33,192 nt of DNA from Thiopontia sp964551545. Its GTDB lineage: Bacteria > Pseudomonadota > Gammaproteobacteria > GCF-002020875. Where the stretch lies: positions 1 to 33,192 of the forward strand of contig CAZKCT010000019.1 in NCBI GenBank assembly GCA_964551545.1. Direction: 5' to 3'. How positions within the stretch are numbered: position 1 is the first letter of the stretch; every line of letters starts with the position of its first letter. Of the stretch, positions 6,988 to 15,008 are shown one piece after another. The position numbers and the translations under genes were made by a program. Under the pieces are notes generated by a model. That model saw nothing but the letters and a program-made list of their open reading frames with translations, did not search any database and was not told the DNA's origin.

Positions 6988-8148
6988 TCATCCCTTCTCG
7001 GTGGGCGGCTCTTTGGCGGCAGGCTCTGACTCATTGGTGCCATCCATCAGCTCCAGCTCTTCGTCCAGCAACCGTTCACTCTCCTCATCCAGAGGCTCGT
7101 AACGATCAGAGATGGGAGATTCATAGTGATCCATGCGTACATTGTCCGCCTCTTTTTGTGCCTTTTTGCGGGCGCGCTTTTCTCGTTCTTGCGCCTCTTC
7201 ATCGGCCTCTTCAGCTTCTATACGGTCAAGCTCAGCGTCCATCTCCTTATCTGATGGGCTGTAGTAGTCGCTCTTGAATTCTGTGGGGTCAAAGGGCTTC
7301 TGATCTGGCTCTTTTGTTGCAGTGCTTTTCTCGCTCTCGCTCTTGGTGGGATTCGGTGCAGAGGGAGGTGTCTCTGGAGAGGGATCATCTTCCTCCTCCT
7401 CTTCATCGCGATCTTTCGACATAAAGAGTGGCGCAAAAATAATGCCCGCCTCGAATAGCAGCCACATTGGAATGGCCAGCAGTGTCTGGGAAATCATGTC
7501 GGGGGGAGTCAGCAGCATGCCGATGACGAAGGAGCCGACGATGACGTAGGGGCGCTTCTCTCGCAGTTTTGCTGGGGTGGTGGTGCCCATCCAGCAGAGC
7601 AGAATGGTTGCAATTGGAACCTCAAAGGCCACGCCAAAAGCGAAGAAGAGTTTGAGCACGAAGTCCAGATAGTCCTTCATGTCGGGCATCACTTCGACGC
7701 CCTCCGGAGCCGTGGTGGTGAGGAAGGCGAAGATCAGCGGGAAGACCACATAATACGCAAAGGCCATACCGACATAGAAGAGGACGGTACTGGAGGCGGC
7801 CAGTGGTAACACCATTTTACGCTCATGTTTGTAGAGGCCCGGCGCAATAAAACCCCAGACCTGATAGAGGATGACGGGGATGGCGATGTAGAAGGAGAGT
7901 ACCAGGGTCAGCTTGAATGGGGTGAGGAAGGGGGAGATGACCCCTGTCGCTACCATGCTCTGCCCTTCTGGCAGCAGCTCCATCAATGGACTGGCAATGT
8001 AGTGGTAGATGTCATTGGCAAAGCCAAAGAGCGCAAGAAAGACGATCAGAATGGCCAGCACGATTCGCAATAGGCGATCACGTAGCTCAATCAGATGGCT
8101 AACAAAGGGGGCTTCGGAGCCCATTTCGCTGGAGGAGCGGTCACTCAT
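6988..8148 (-). CDS. tatC: Sec-independent translocase subunit TatC with long acidic C-terminal tail
   Basis: Core receptor of the twin-arginine translocase in the inner membrane. Residues 1-243 match TatC: HLIELRDRLLR (18-28), six hydrophobic segments, and LYKHERKMVLP (105-115) with the conserved glutamate (109) that helps read the RR signal. Usual TatC proteins end near residue 250-260. This one continues for about 143 residues of Asp/Glu/Lys/Ser/Pro-rich sequence (244-386), including an E/D run at 249-255 and a charged stretch predicted helical near 300-335. The tail should face the cytosol because both termini of TatC are cytosolic. Overlaps tatB by 4 nt. The tail is not a frameshift artefact: it runs in one frame to a stop followed by the terminator. 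Confidence 0.95.
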   Translation of the reverse strand: MSDRSSSEMGSEAPFVSHLIELRDRLLRIVLAILIVFLALFGFANDIYHYIASPLMELLPEGQSMVATGVISPFLTPFKLTLVLSFYIAIPVILYQVWGFIAPGLYKHERKMVLPLAASSTVLFYVGMAFAYYVVFPLIFAFLTTTAPEGVEVMPDMKDYLDFVLKLFFAFGVAFEVPIATILLCWMGTTTPAKLREKRPYVIVGSFVIGMLLTPPDMISQTLLAIPMWLLFEAGIIFAPLFMSKDRDEEEEEDDPSPETPPSAPNPTKSESEKSTATKEPDQKPFDPTEFKSDYYSPSDKEMDAELDRIEAEEADEEAQEREKRARKKAQKEADNVRMDHYESPISDRYEPLDEESERLLDEELELMDGTNESEPAAKEPPTEKG

Positions 8149-8534
8149 CGGCGAATATCGTCTCCGTCATCGGCATCATCAAAGTCGTGTGTGTGGGTTG
8201 TCGCGTTGTCGTTACTCTCTTCGACCTCTTTAGCGGCCTTGTTGGTCTCCTCAACGGCCTCGGTCGTGGCCTCCTTAATCTCTTTCAGGTCGGCCTGAGT
8301 CTCCTCAATGATCTCGTGCATGCCTGCGGTAGAGGCATGCTTCTCCATCACCCGCTTCATCTCGTCCGCCTTCAATTCGCGGTCGATGTCGGCCTTGACG
8401 GAGGTGACGAATCGAGAGATTTTGCCAAACCACTTCCCTGCCGTTCGGGCAACGCCAGGTAGCCGCTCGGGCCCTATGACGAGCAGGGCGACAACGGCAA
8501 TGATGGCTAGTTCCCAGAATCCAACATCAAACAT
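8145..8534 (-). CDS. tatB: Sec-independent translocase subunit TatB
   Basis: Partner of TatC in the twin-arginine receptor complex. The 129-residue protein starts MFDVGFWEL with the TatB glutamate at position 8, then a hydrophobic helix and the IGPERLPGVAR hinge (20-30), which distinguishes TatB from TatA (FGTKKL). An amphipathic helix and a long charged, acidic region follow. The stop overlaps the tatC start (ATGA), and tatA lies 65 bp upstream. Confidence 0.96.
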   Translation of the reverse strand: MFDVGFWELAIIAVVALLVIGPERLPGVARTAGKWFGKISRFVTSVKADIDRELKADEMKRVMEKHASTAGMHEIIEETQADLKEIKEATTEAVEETNKAAKEVEESNDNATTHTHDFDDADDGDDIRR

Positions 8535-8599
8535 GGGGAGTGATCCGTAAAGAAAAAGTGGTGTGCCCCCTGGCTAAGGCGGGGACGATGGAGAGACCT

Positions 8600-8845
8600 T
8601 TAGGCCTTCTCTTTCTCTTCGACCTTCTGGCCCTCGATGACCTCTTCCTCGGCCTGGTTCAACTGAGCGGGCTCATCCGCAGTGGTGTTGCCCGCTTTGT
8701 CCTCATCCTTGACCGCCTTCTTGAAGCTCTTGATGGCGCCACCGAGATCACCGCCGACGTTCTTCAGCTTCTTGGTTCCAAAGATCAGAATGACCAAAAC
8801 CAGAACGATCAGTAGCTGCCAAATGCCAATGCCCCCTACACCCAT
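8600..8845 (-). CDS. tatA: Sec-independent translocase subunit TatA
   Basis: Pore-forming or membrane-thinning subunit of the Tat system. It has 81 residues: a single hydrophobic helix (about 6-22), the FGTKKL hinge, the amphipathic helix KNVGGDLGGAIKSFKKA and an acidic tail. It follows the HIT gene by 87 bp. That gap has a minus-strand TATAAT (8926-8921) without a convincing -35, and an 8-bp stem near 8880-8905, so an internal promoter is possible but unproven. Confidence 0.96.
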   Translation of the reverse strand: MGVGGIGIWQLLIVLVLVILIFGTKKLKNVGGDLGGAIKSFKKAVKDEDKAGNTTADEPAQLNQAEEEVIEGQKVEEKEKA

Positions 8846-8932
8846 GTGATACTCCCTAACTCAATTTTCTTGGTGGTGGGTGTCGTTTCCGTTGCGGCAC
8901 CCAATGAAATAGAACGACCGATTATAATGGGT

Positions 8933-9274
8933 TTACCCAAATCCGGGGAGGTTTTTCCCGCCCAGCAGATGCATGTGGAGATGGAAGATTATCTGTCCGC
9001 CTCCAGCGCCGGTATTGATGATGGTGCGAAACCCTTCCTCCAGACCCTGCTCTTCAGCCAGTTTGGGCAGCAGTCTCATCATGTGGGCAATCACGGCATC
9101 CTCATCCGGGGTCAGTGTAGCCAGACTCTCAGTGTGCTGTTTGGGGATCGCCAACAGATGAACCTCCGCCTTGGGGTAGATGTCCTTAAAGACCAGGACC
9201 TGATCATCCTCATAGACCACGTCAGCAGGGACTTCGCCCACGACCATTTTGCAGAATAGGCAGTCGTCGCTCAT
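8933..9274 (-). CDS. hinT: HIT-family purine nucleoside phosphoramidase (HinT-like)
   Basis: Hydrolyses purine nucleotide phosphoramidates. The 113-residue protein has the N-terminal CLFCK segment (5-9), IPKQH (43-47) and the histidine triad HLHMHLLGG near residue 97. Length matches bacterial HinT. It lies 3 bp after hisE. A HIT gene between his and tat genes is a familiar gammaproteobacterial arrangement. The natural substrate is not known. Confidence 0.93.
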   Translation of the reverse strand: MSDDCLFCKMVVGEVPADVVYEDDQVLVFKDIYPKAEVHLLAIPKQHTESLATLTPDEDAVIAHMMRLLPKLAEEQGLEEGFRTIINTGAGGGQIIFHLHMHLLGGKNLPGFG

Positions 9275-9277
9275 TGA

Positions 9278-9592
9278 TTAACTCCTCGATGCCTTCTCTT
9301 CATGACCGGAGAGGCCAAAGCGGCGCTCCAGCTCTTGCAGAACCTCATTATGTGAAATCTCTTGCTGGCTCAGCAGAACCATGGAGTGGAACCAGAGGTC
9401 TGCCATCTCATAGATCACCTGTTCACGATCTCCCCCTTTGGCAGCGATGACCGTTTCGGTGGCCTCTTCACCCACTTTCTTGAGAATGGTGTCGAGCCCT
9501 TTGTGGTAGAGATGGGAGACGTAGGAGGATTCAGGATCCGACTGTTTGCGCGCCTCCAGAACAGCAGCCAGTTGATTGAGTACTTCGCTCAT
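9278..9592 (-). CDS. hisE: Phosphoribosyl-ATP pyrophosphatase
   Basis: Second step of histidine synthesis: PR-ATP to PR-AMP plus pyrophosphate. The 104-residue all-helical protein has the MazG-like metal site KVGEEATETVIAAK (39-52) and EMADLWFHSMVLL (62-74). In E. coli this activity is fused to HisI; here the genes are separate and divided by a SYLF protein gene. Its ATG overlaps the SYLF stop by 4 nt, pointing to translational coupling. Confidence 0.96.
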   Translation of the reverse strand: MSEVLNQLAAVLEARKQSDPESSYVSHLYHKGLDTILKKVGEEATETVIAAKGGDREQVIYEMADLWFHSMVLLSQQEISHNEVLQELERRFGLSGHEEKASRS

Positions 9593-10278
9593 GAGGGGTC
9601 TCCACTGCTGCGTGGCTGGTCCAGTAGCGCCTTCAGGCGACGTAATCCACTGGAGCGGTTGTCCGTAGGTTGTTCGAGGATCTGTTCTGGAGTGATCTCA
9701 GGTTGGTCGTAGAATGCGGCATTGGCATCATCGTCGACCGCCAGTGCAGAGCCGTCGAGTGCCACGCCAGCAAAGAGCCCGCGGCTGCGAGACCAAGAAT
9801 AGATCTCGCTTTTCAGGGTGGCATCGGTCGCCATGGAGGTGTCTCGGCCGACAGGGCCAGCAGAGATTGCGGCATCAACCCCAAGGGTAATCTTTCCATC
9901 CAACAGTTCATGAATGGTATTGGGGCGTTTGAAAACCAGTATGACATCGCTTGACTGGGCGCCAATCTGGTAGCCGAAGCTGGCTCCGGTCATGGAGACA
10001 AAAACGGGGTTGTTCCAGCTTCCTTTTTCACGAAACAGCATAATACCGCCACCATGGCTGACGCCCACGCCCCAACCGACGCTGATCATGCCGGGCAGAA
10101 TCACCACACCATCACCACGCCGCAGCAGATTGGTGGGGATCGTCTCTTCCGAGCTGTCGTTGAGCACATCTTCCAGTACCTGTACGGCCGACCAGATGGT
10201 GGCCGTCTCTTTTCCTCCAGCAGAAGCCTGTAGGGGTAGCAATGTACCCAGAAGTAGGGTCAGCAGGATCCTCCTCAC
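9589..10278 (-). CDS. SYLF-domain (Ysc84/DUF500) exported lipid-binding-type protein
   Basis: A 229-residue protein with a signal peptide (positively charged start, hydrophobic core 4-17, likely cleavage after ASA at 20). The mature part matches the SYLF family: LLRRGDGVVILPGMI (51-65), GVSHGGGIMLFR (72-83), a GYQIGAQSSDVILVF segment (102-116), LGVDAAISAGPVGRD, and YSWSRSRGLFAGVALDGS (164-181). Eukaryotic members bind phosphoinositides; the bacterial role is unknown, probably periplasmic or outer-membrane lipid contact. The C-terminus after about 195 is polar and not conserved. It overlaps both hisI and hisE by 4 nt, so it is an integral part of the operon without an obvious link to histidine synthesis. 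Confidence 0.88.
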   Translation of the reverse strand: MRRILLTLLLGTLLPLQASAGGKETATIWSAVQVLEDVLNDSSEETIPTNLLRRGDGVVILPGMISVGWGVGVSHGGGIMLFREKGSWNNPVFVSMTGASFGYQIGAQSSDVILVFKRPNTIHELLDGKITLGVDAAISAGPVGRDTSMATDATLKSEIYSWSRSRGLFAGVALDGSALAVDDDANAAFYDQPEITPEQILEQPTDNRSSGLRRLKALLDQPRSSGDPS

Positions 10279-10670
10279 TTATACATCTCCTTTGGGTCTT
10301 TCAGTACGGGAGCAGTGGCCTCCCACTTTTGTTGATCATTGAGTGCTCGATAGAAGCAGCTATGACGACCGGTGTGGCAGGCAATACCGCCACGCTGTTC
10401 GACGGTGATCAGGATGACATCCTCATCGCAGTCGAGGCGGATGGAGTGAATCACCTGTTGGTTACCGGACTCCTCCCCCTTGTGCCAGAGTTTCTGGCGA
10501 GAGCGGGACCAGTAGACGGCATGGCCGGTCTCTACGGTCAGCTGCAGGGACTCTCGATTCATCCAGGCAAACATCAGAATGTCGCCACTCTCTTTCTCTT
10601 GGGCGATCACCGGTACCAGGCCATCATCGGTCCAGCGGATGGCATCGAGCCACTCTGTCGATTGGCTCAT
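10275..10670 (-). CDS. hisI: Phosphoribosyl-AMP cyclohydrolase
   Basis: Third step of histidine synthesis, opening the purine ring of PR-AMP with Zn2+/Mg2+. The 131-residue protein includes MFAWMNRESL (33-42), the VYWSRSRQKLWHKGEESGN core (52-70), DCDEDVIL with metal-binding acidic residues, and the HTGRHSCFYR zinc-site segment (98-107). Not fused to HisE. Overlaps hisF and the SYLF gene by 4 nt on each side. Confidence 0.97.
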   Translation of the reverse strand: MSQSTEWLDAIRWTDDGLVPVIAQEKESGDILMFAWMNRESLQLTVETGHAVYWSRSRQKLWHKGEESGNQQVIHSIRLDCDEDVILITVEQRGGIACHTGRHSCFYRALNDQQKWEATAPVLKDPKEMYK

Positions 10671-11440
10671 TGTCTCACCTCGATGCCCTGTTCTGCCATA
10701 TAGGCCTTGGCCTCACCGACGGTGTACTCTCCGAAGTGGAAGATACTGGCGGCCAGTACCGCGTCGGCGCCCCCTTGGAGTACGCCGTCCGCCAGGTGTT
10801 GTAGGTTTCCTACGCCGCCAGAGGCGATCAGTGGAACCGAGACCGCCTCACTGACTGCCTTGTTGAGCGGTAGGTTGAATCCCTGTTTGGTGCCGTCGCG
10901 ATCCATGCTGGTGAGTAGGATTTCCCCTGCGCCATACTCCACCATCTTCTGTGACCACTCAATGGCATCGATGCCGGTAGGTTTGCGCCCACCGTGGGTG
11001 AATATCTCCCATTTCAGCGGCTCACCCTCTTCAGAGACGCGTTTGGCATCGACCGCAACCACGATACACTGTGAGCCAAAGCGGTCTGAGGCCTCACGCA
11101 CAAATTCCGGATTGAAGACGGCCGCAGTGTTGATGGCAACTTTATCGGCCCCGGCATTGAGCATGCGTCGAACATCGGCCACTTCACGAATGCCACCACC
11201 GACGGTGAGCGGGATAAAGACCTGGCTGGCGACCTGCTCGACCACATGGACGATGGTGTCACGCCCCTCATGGCTGGCGGTGATGTCGAGGAAGGTGATC
11301 TCATCGGCCCCTTCATCGTCATAGCGTTTGGCCACTTCGACCGGGTCACCGGCATCGCGGATATCGACAAATTGGACCCCCTTGACCACGCGGCCCTGGT
11401 CAACATCCAGGCAGGGAATAATGCGTTTTGCCAGGCCCAT
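10667..11440 (-). CDS. hisF: Imidazole glycerol phosphate synthase, cyclase subunit
   Basis: TIM-barrel subunit that joins ammonia from HisH with PRFAR to give IGP and AICAR. The 257-residue protein begins MGLAKRIIPCLDVD with catalytic Asp12; the second catalytic aspartate lies in TSMDRDGTKQGF. GGGIR and the late SGGVG phosphate-binding loops are present. The frame is open for 42 codons upstream through hisA, but this ATG is the family start and lies 1 nt from the hisA stop. Its stop overlaps hisI by 4 nt. Confidence 0.97.
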   Translation of the reverse strand: MGLAKRIIPCLDVDQGRVVKGVQFVDIRDAGDPVEVAKRYDDEGADEITFLDITASHEGRDTIVHVVEQVASQVFIPLTVGGGIREVADVRRMLNAGADKVAINTAAVFNPEFVREASDRFGSQCIVVAVDAKRVSEEGEPLKWEIFTHGGRKPTGIDAIEWSQKMVEYGAGEILLTSMDRDGTKQGFNLPLNKAVSEAVSVPLIASGGVGNLQHLADGVLQGGADAVLAASIFHFGEYTVGEAKAYMAEQGIEVRQ

Positions 11441-11441
11441 T

Positions 11442-12176
11442 CTATTTGGCCTCGTCGGCGTAGCGCTGCGCTTGTGCAAAATCGAGGGTGCCTTCGTAGA
11501 TCGCTCGTCCAGTGATCGCTCCACTGATGCCATGGTCAGCGACAGCGCAGAGCCCCTCAATGTCATTCATGTTGGTGATGCCGCCTGAGGCGATGATCGG
11601 GATATTAACTGCATCGGCCAGATTTTGGGTCGCCTCGACATTGACCCCCTGCATCATACCGTCGCGGCTGATATCGGTGTAGACGATGGCGGAGACGCCG
11701 TCAGTCTCAAAGGATTTGGCGAGATCAGTGGCATTCTGATCGGAGACCTCGGCCCAGCCGTTGATCGCCACCATGCCCTCTTTGGCATCAATGCCAACAA
11801 TGACGTGACCGGCGAACTCCTTGCAGAGATCACGGATGAATTCTGGTTCGGTGATTGCCTTGGTGCCGATAATGACATACTGCACTCCGGCGTCGAGATA
11901 GGTTTGTACCGTCTCGCGGGTACGGATACCGCCACCAATCTGGATGGGTAGTTCGGGGTAGGCGGCGGCAATGGCGGTCACCACATTGGCGTTCTTCGGT
12001 TCTCCATCAAAGGCGCCGTTGAGGTCCACCAGATGGAGGCGGCGAGCCCCCTGCTCAACCCACTGGGCAGCCATGGCAACGGGGTCGTCGGAGAAGACGG
12101 TCTCATCCTCCATGATGCCTTGGCGCAGGCGGACGCATTTTCCATCTTTCAGATCAATGGCGGGGATAATCAGCAT
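11442..12176 (-). CDS. hisA: ProFAR isomerase (HisA)
   Basis: Isomerises ProFAR to PRFAR, fourth step of the pathway. TIM barrel of 244 residues. LIIPAIDLKDGKCVRL (2-17) carries catalytic Asp8, GGGIR is the first phosphate loop, YTDISRDGMMQG holds the second catalytic aspartate, and ASGGI is the second phosphate loop. It lies 12 bp after hisH and next to hisF, its structural relative. Confidence 0.97.
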   Translation of the reverse strand: MLIIPAIDLKDGKCVRLRQGIMEDETVFSDDPVAMAAQWVEQGARRLHLVDLNGAFDGEPKNANVVTAIAAAYPELPIQIGGGIRTRETVQTYLDAGVQYVIIGTKAITEPEFIRDLCKEFAGHVIVGIDAKEGMVAINGWAEVSDQNATDLAKSFETDGVSAIVYTDISRDGMMQGVNVEATQNLADAVNIPIIASGGITNMNDIEGLCAVADHGISGAITGRAIYEGTLDFAQAQRYADEAK

Positions 12177-12188
12177 AGTGTTTACTCG

Positions 12189-12842
12189 TTAAATTTGTCC
12201 GTTCCAGCGGGTAAAGTTCTTCAGCAGTTGCAGTCCAGCGTGCTGACTCTTCTCCGGGTGGAACTGGGCAGCAAAGATATTGTTTTGATTGAGGGCGCAG
12301 GCAAACTCAAAGCCATAGCGGCTGGTTGCGGCAATCTCGTCGGAACTCTCGGGAACCGCGTAGTAACTGTGCACAAAGTAGAAGCGGCTCCCATCCTCAA
12401 TCTCGGACCAGAGCGGATGGCCGCCCTGTTGATGGACTTGGTTCCATCCCATATGGGGGATTTTCAGCCGCTCTTCGGCGCTATCTTTTGGGTCAATCAG
12501 TGGGTTAGGGAACTGCTTGACCTTGCCGGGAAGAATGCCCAGGCCATCGGTGCCGCCATTCTCTTCGCTGTGGTCGAGCAATAGTTGCATCCCGAGACAG
12601 ATGCCAAGGAAGGGACGGTCACTGGCGACCTCTTTCACCAGCTCGGTGAGGTGGTGGCGCTCCAGCTCTGCCATGCAGTCACGCATCGCCCCCACGCCGG
12701 GGAAGACGATGCGCTCTGCGTTGCGGATGGTTTGGGCGTCATCGGTGACCACAATATTGAGGTCAGGGGCCACATGCTCCAGTGCCTTGGAGACGGAGCG
12801 CAGGTTGCCCATCCCATAATCGATGACCGCAACGGTGGACAT
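12189..12842 (-). CDS. hisH: Imidazole glycerol phosphate synthase, glutaminase subunit
   Basis: Class I amidotransferase that releases ammonia from glutamine and channels it to HisF. The 217-residue protein has the triad Cys82 (GICLGMQLL), His194 and Glu196 (FHPEKSQ), plus the PGVGAM oxyanion segment (49-54). The ATG at 12842 overlaps the hisB stop by one base (TGATG), a typical coupling arrangement; a TTG one codon earlier is also in frame. Confidence 0.97.
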   Translation of the reverse strand: MSTVAVIDYGMGNLRSVSKALEHVAPDLNIVVTDDAQTIRNAERIVFPGVGAMRDCMAELERHHLTELVKEVASDRPFLGICLGMQLLLDHSEENGGTDGLGILPGKVKQFPNPLIDPKDSAEERLKIPHMGWNQVHQQGGHPLWSEIEDGSRFYFVHSYYAVPESSDEIAATSRYGFEFACALNQNNIFAAQFHPEKSQHAGLQLLKNFTRWNGQI

Positions 12843-13435
12843 CAAAGCGCCCCTTTGGTCGACGGTAGTTGCCCAGCCATCCGTGTATCCGCCTCGATCG
12901 CCATCCGTAGTGCGCGGCCAAAAGCCTTGAAGATGGTCTCGGCAATGTGGTGGCTGTTGCGCCCACGAATGGTGTCGATGTGGAGGGTAACCCCTGCGTG
13001 GTTGGCGAAGCCCTGAAAGAACTCATAGAAGAGCTCCGTCTCAAAGCCACCGATGGCGGCACCAGGGAACTCCACGGCAAAGACCAGTTCTGGGCGACCA
13101 GAGAAGTCGATCACCACGCGTGACAGTGCCTCGTCCAGCGGCACATAGGCGTGACCGTAGCGACGAATGCCCTTCTTGTCTCCCAGTGCTTCAGCAAATG
13201 CCTGGCCCAGGGTGATCCCGATATCCTCTACCGTGTGGTGGCCATCGATGTGGAGGTCTCCGTTGGCATTGATTTCAAGATCCATCAAGCCGTGGCGGGC
13301 TACCTGATCCAGCATGTGCTCAAGGAATGGGACTCCGGTTTCTAGTTTGGAGGTGCCGGTTCCATCCAGATCAATCGAGAGTTTGATTTGGGTCTCTAGG
13401 GTATTGCGTTCGGCAGTGGCGGTTCGGTTGCTCAT
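12842..13435 (-). CDS. hisB: Imidazoleglycerol-phosphate dehydratase (monofunctional)
   Basis: Dehydrates IGP to imidazole acetol phosphate in a Mn2+-dependent reaction. The 197-residue protein has the two metal-binding segments of the family: GHHTVEDIGI and GRNSHHIAE, and FLEHMLDQVARHG near 37-49. The N-terminal phosphatase domain of enterobacterial HisB is absent. It is the first gene of the his-tat run. The frame is open 27 codons upstream, but MSNRTAT gives the family start. No strong ribosome binding site is visible. Confidence 0.95.
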   Translation of the reverse strand: MSNRTATAERNTLETQIKLSIDLDGTGTSKLETGVPFLEHMLDQVARHGLMDLEINANGDLHIDGHHTVEDIGITLGQAFAEALGDKKGIRRYGHAYVPLDEALSRVVIDFSGRPELVFAVEFPGAAIGGFETELFYEFFQGFANHAGVTLHIDTIRGRNSHHIAETIFKAFGRALRMAIEADTRMAGQLPSTKGAL

Positions 13436-13622
13436 GAGATGATTTTCTGTTGGTGCACATGCGAATTGAGTTGTGCAGGATCGTCTTATTTTCCCGGTAT
13501 ATTCAGGCTTTTGCAACTGAAAGGAGAGTGGGGTAGTCGCCTATTTCTGGCTCTGACTTTCCGCTAGCTTCGCCGCTGTTTTCTGGGGTAAGACAATTGC
13601 CTGGGGGAGGCGGATGGAAAAA

Positions 13623-13663
13623 TTGACGAAGATCAATAGAGCGTTTATTCACTGCGGTATACT
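13623..13663 (+). promoter_or_regulatory. Class II FNR-dependent promoter before fnr
   Basis: TTGACGAAGATCAA at 13623-13636 matches the FNR box TTGAT-N4-ATCAA at 9 of 10 fixed positions. TATACT at 13658-13663 is a good -10. A start near 13671 would put the box centre at -41.5, the class II activator position. A poorer half match (TTGAA-N4-CTCAA, 13681-13694) falls just downstream of that start and could serve repression. The remaining intergenic DNA (13436-13622), which must hold the his operon promoter, shows no clear minus-strand -35/-10 pair. Confidence 0.7.
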
Positions 13664-13720
13664 GATGCGCAATAAAATGATTGAATTCCCTCAAACCTGA
13701 TCAACCCTTGTAACTGACCC

Positions 13721-14422
13721 ATGGCTGCAGCAAAACCTTCCCCTGTCCTCTGTCCCCAATGTGAACTCAATGATGTCTGTCAAGAGTATGGTGTGGTGGT
13801 GGACTCCAATGATGTTTCGACTCAGGGAGAGGTAACGCCACAACAGCAGGTACAGAAAGGGGACAGAGTCTGTCAGGCGGGGAAGCCATTTGAATACCTC
13901 TACGCAGTGCATGCAGGCGCGTTCAAAAGCCTGGTGACCCTGCCGGGCGGAGAGGAGCGGATTACCGGTTTCTATTTTGCTGGGGAGATTATCGGCGCGG
14001 AAGGGCCTAGCACCGGCCAGTATGGACGTACCGTGGTTGCCCTGCAGGAGGGACAGCTCTGCTACTTCCCGGCCAGCTCGTTTACCCCCGATACCACGCA
14101 CAAGATGATTCGTCAGGGGCTGCTGGTCGCGATGAGTCATCAGGTCAAGAATGAGCAGTGGACGGGGCTGATGGCCGCACACCGTGCAGAGCAACGTGTT
14201 GCGATCTTCCTTTATATGGTGTCAAAACGATTCGAATTTCATGGATTTCCAGCAATGGAGTTCCGTCTGCCGATGTCCAGAGATGACATTGCCAGCTACC
14301 TTGGGTTAGCGGTGGAGACGGTGAGTCGTTCATTCCAGAAACTGAAGGGTTCCGGGTTGATTGAGGTCAGTGGGCGTAATGTAGTGCTGAAGGATCGCGA
14401 CGCACTGCAAGGCTTCGCCTGA
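13721..14422 (+). CDS. fnr: FNR-type oxygen-sensing [4Fe-4S] transcription regulator
   Basis: CRP/FNR-family regulator of anaerobic metabolism, 233 residues. Cys11, Cys14, Cys20 and Cys114 match the cluster ligands of E. coli FNR (20, 23, 29, 122) in spacing. A cyclic-nucleotide-like beta-barrel, a dimerisation helix and a winged helix follow; the recognition helix VETVSRSFQKL contains the E-x2-SR signature that reads TTGAT half sites. The FNR box in its own promoter points to autoregulation. The start has no strong ribosome binding site, but the N-terminus just precedes the cluster cysteines as expected. No sign of the FixK or Dnr subtypes, which lack these cysteines. Confidence 0.95.
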   Translation: MAAAKPSPVLCPQCELNDVCQEYGVVVDSNDVSTQGEVTPQQQVQKGDRVCQAGKPFEYLYAVHAGAFKSLVTLPGGEERITGFYFAGEIIGAEGPSTGQYGRTVVALQEGQLCYFPASSFTPDTTHKMIRQGLLVAMSHQVKNEQWTGLMAAHRAEQRVAIFLYMVSKRFEFHGFPAMEFRLPMSRDDIASYLGLAVETVSRSFQKLKGSGLIEVSGRNVVLKDRDALQGFA

Positions 14423-14423
14423 T

Positions 14424-14570
14424 TTGGGTCTTTTCTCCGCTGCACTCCTTCCCATTGTTGTCCTGATTGCTCTTGGTTATCTGCTGAGACAAGTTCAGTT
14501 TTTGCCCGATGGAGAGATGATGGCGTCGATTATCACCCTTCAGACCGTAGCGGCGTTTATGTGGCCGGGC
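14424..14570 (+). pseudogene. Remnant of an AEC-family (auxin efflux carrier-like) transporter N-terminus
   Basis: Directly after the fnr stop, one frame reads LFSAALLPIVVLIALGYLLR then QVQFLPDGE. This closely resembles the first helix and following loop of AEC/malonate-type permeases (ALLP-x3-LIALGYLLRR-x-FLP). After about 32 residues the resemblance fades and the frame runs into the 3' end of dtd on the other strand, stopping at 14612. A full AEC protein has about 300 residues, so this is a truncated fragment, possibly left by a deletion that joined fnr and dtd. The only start is TTG without a ribosome binding site. The family match is by eye. Confidence 0.5.
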
Positions 14571-15008
14571 TTAACTGCGAAGCAGAAAAGTCGCGGGTCC
14601 CTCATTGGTTAGCGCCACCTGCATGTCGGCACCAAACTGTCCCTGTTCGACGATAGGGTGCTCGATGCGTGCCTGTGCTACTAGTTGATGAAATAGTGTT
14701 TCGCCTAGTGCAGGGGGGGCAGCGGTAGAAAATCCGGGGCGCATCCCCTTGTGAGTATCTGCAGCGAGGGTGAACTGAGGGACCAGTAGTAGCCCGCCGT
14801 TGATCTGTTGAAGAGAGTGGTTCATGCGGCCTTCGTCATCCTCGAAAATGCGGTATCCGAGGATGCGTTGCAGTAGTCGCTTGAGTGTTGTCTCATCATC
14901 GTTTGGCTCGATCCCGATCAGTGCTAGCAAACCGGTGTCGATCTCAGCGATTCGCTGCTCCTCTACTGTCACCGATGCAGAAGAGACTCGCTGTAACAGT
15001 CCAATCAT
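14571..15008 (-). CDS. dtd: D-aminoacyl-tRNA deacylase
   Basis: Removes D-amino acids (and glycine) mischarged on tRNA. The 145-residue protein has the family start MIGLLQRVSSASVTVE, the LVPQFTLAADTHKGMRPGF active-site segment (75-93; the commoner form is S-QFTL) and the NEGPAT cross-subunit motif with Gly-cisPro (133-138; the commoner form is NEGPVT). It is the last gene of a three-gene run and overlaps the Met-rich gene by 4 nt. Confidence 0.95.
   Translation of the reverse strand: MIGLLQRVSSASVTVEEQRIAEIDTGLLALIGIEPNDDETTLKRLLQRILGYRIFEDDEGRMNHSLQQINGGLLLVPQFTLAADTHKGMRPGFSTAAPPALGETLFHQLVAQARIEHPIVEQGQFGADMQVALTNEGPATFLLRS

Noticed and set aside
8880..8905. Possible attenuator or terminator between hinT and tatA
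   Set aside because: An 8-bp stem exists, but no T-tract follows on either strand.
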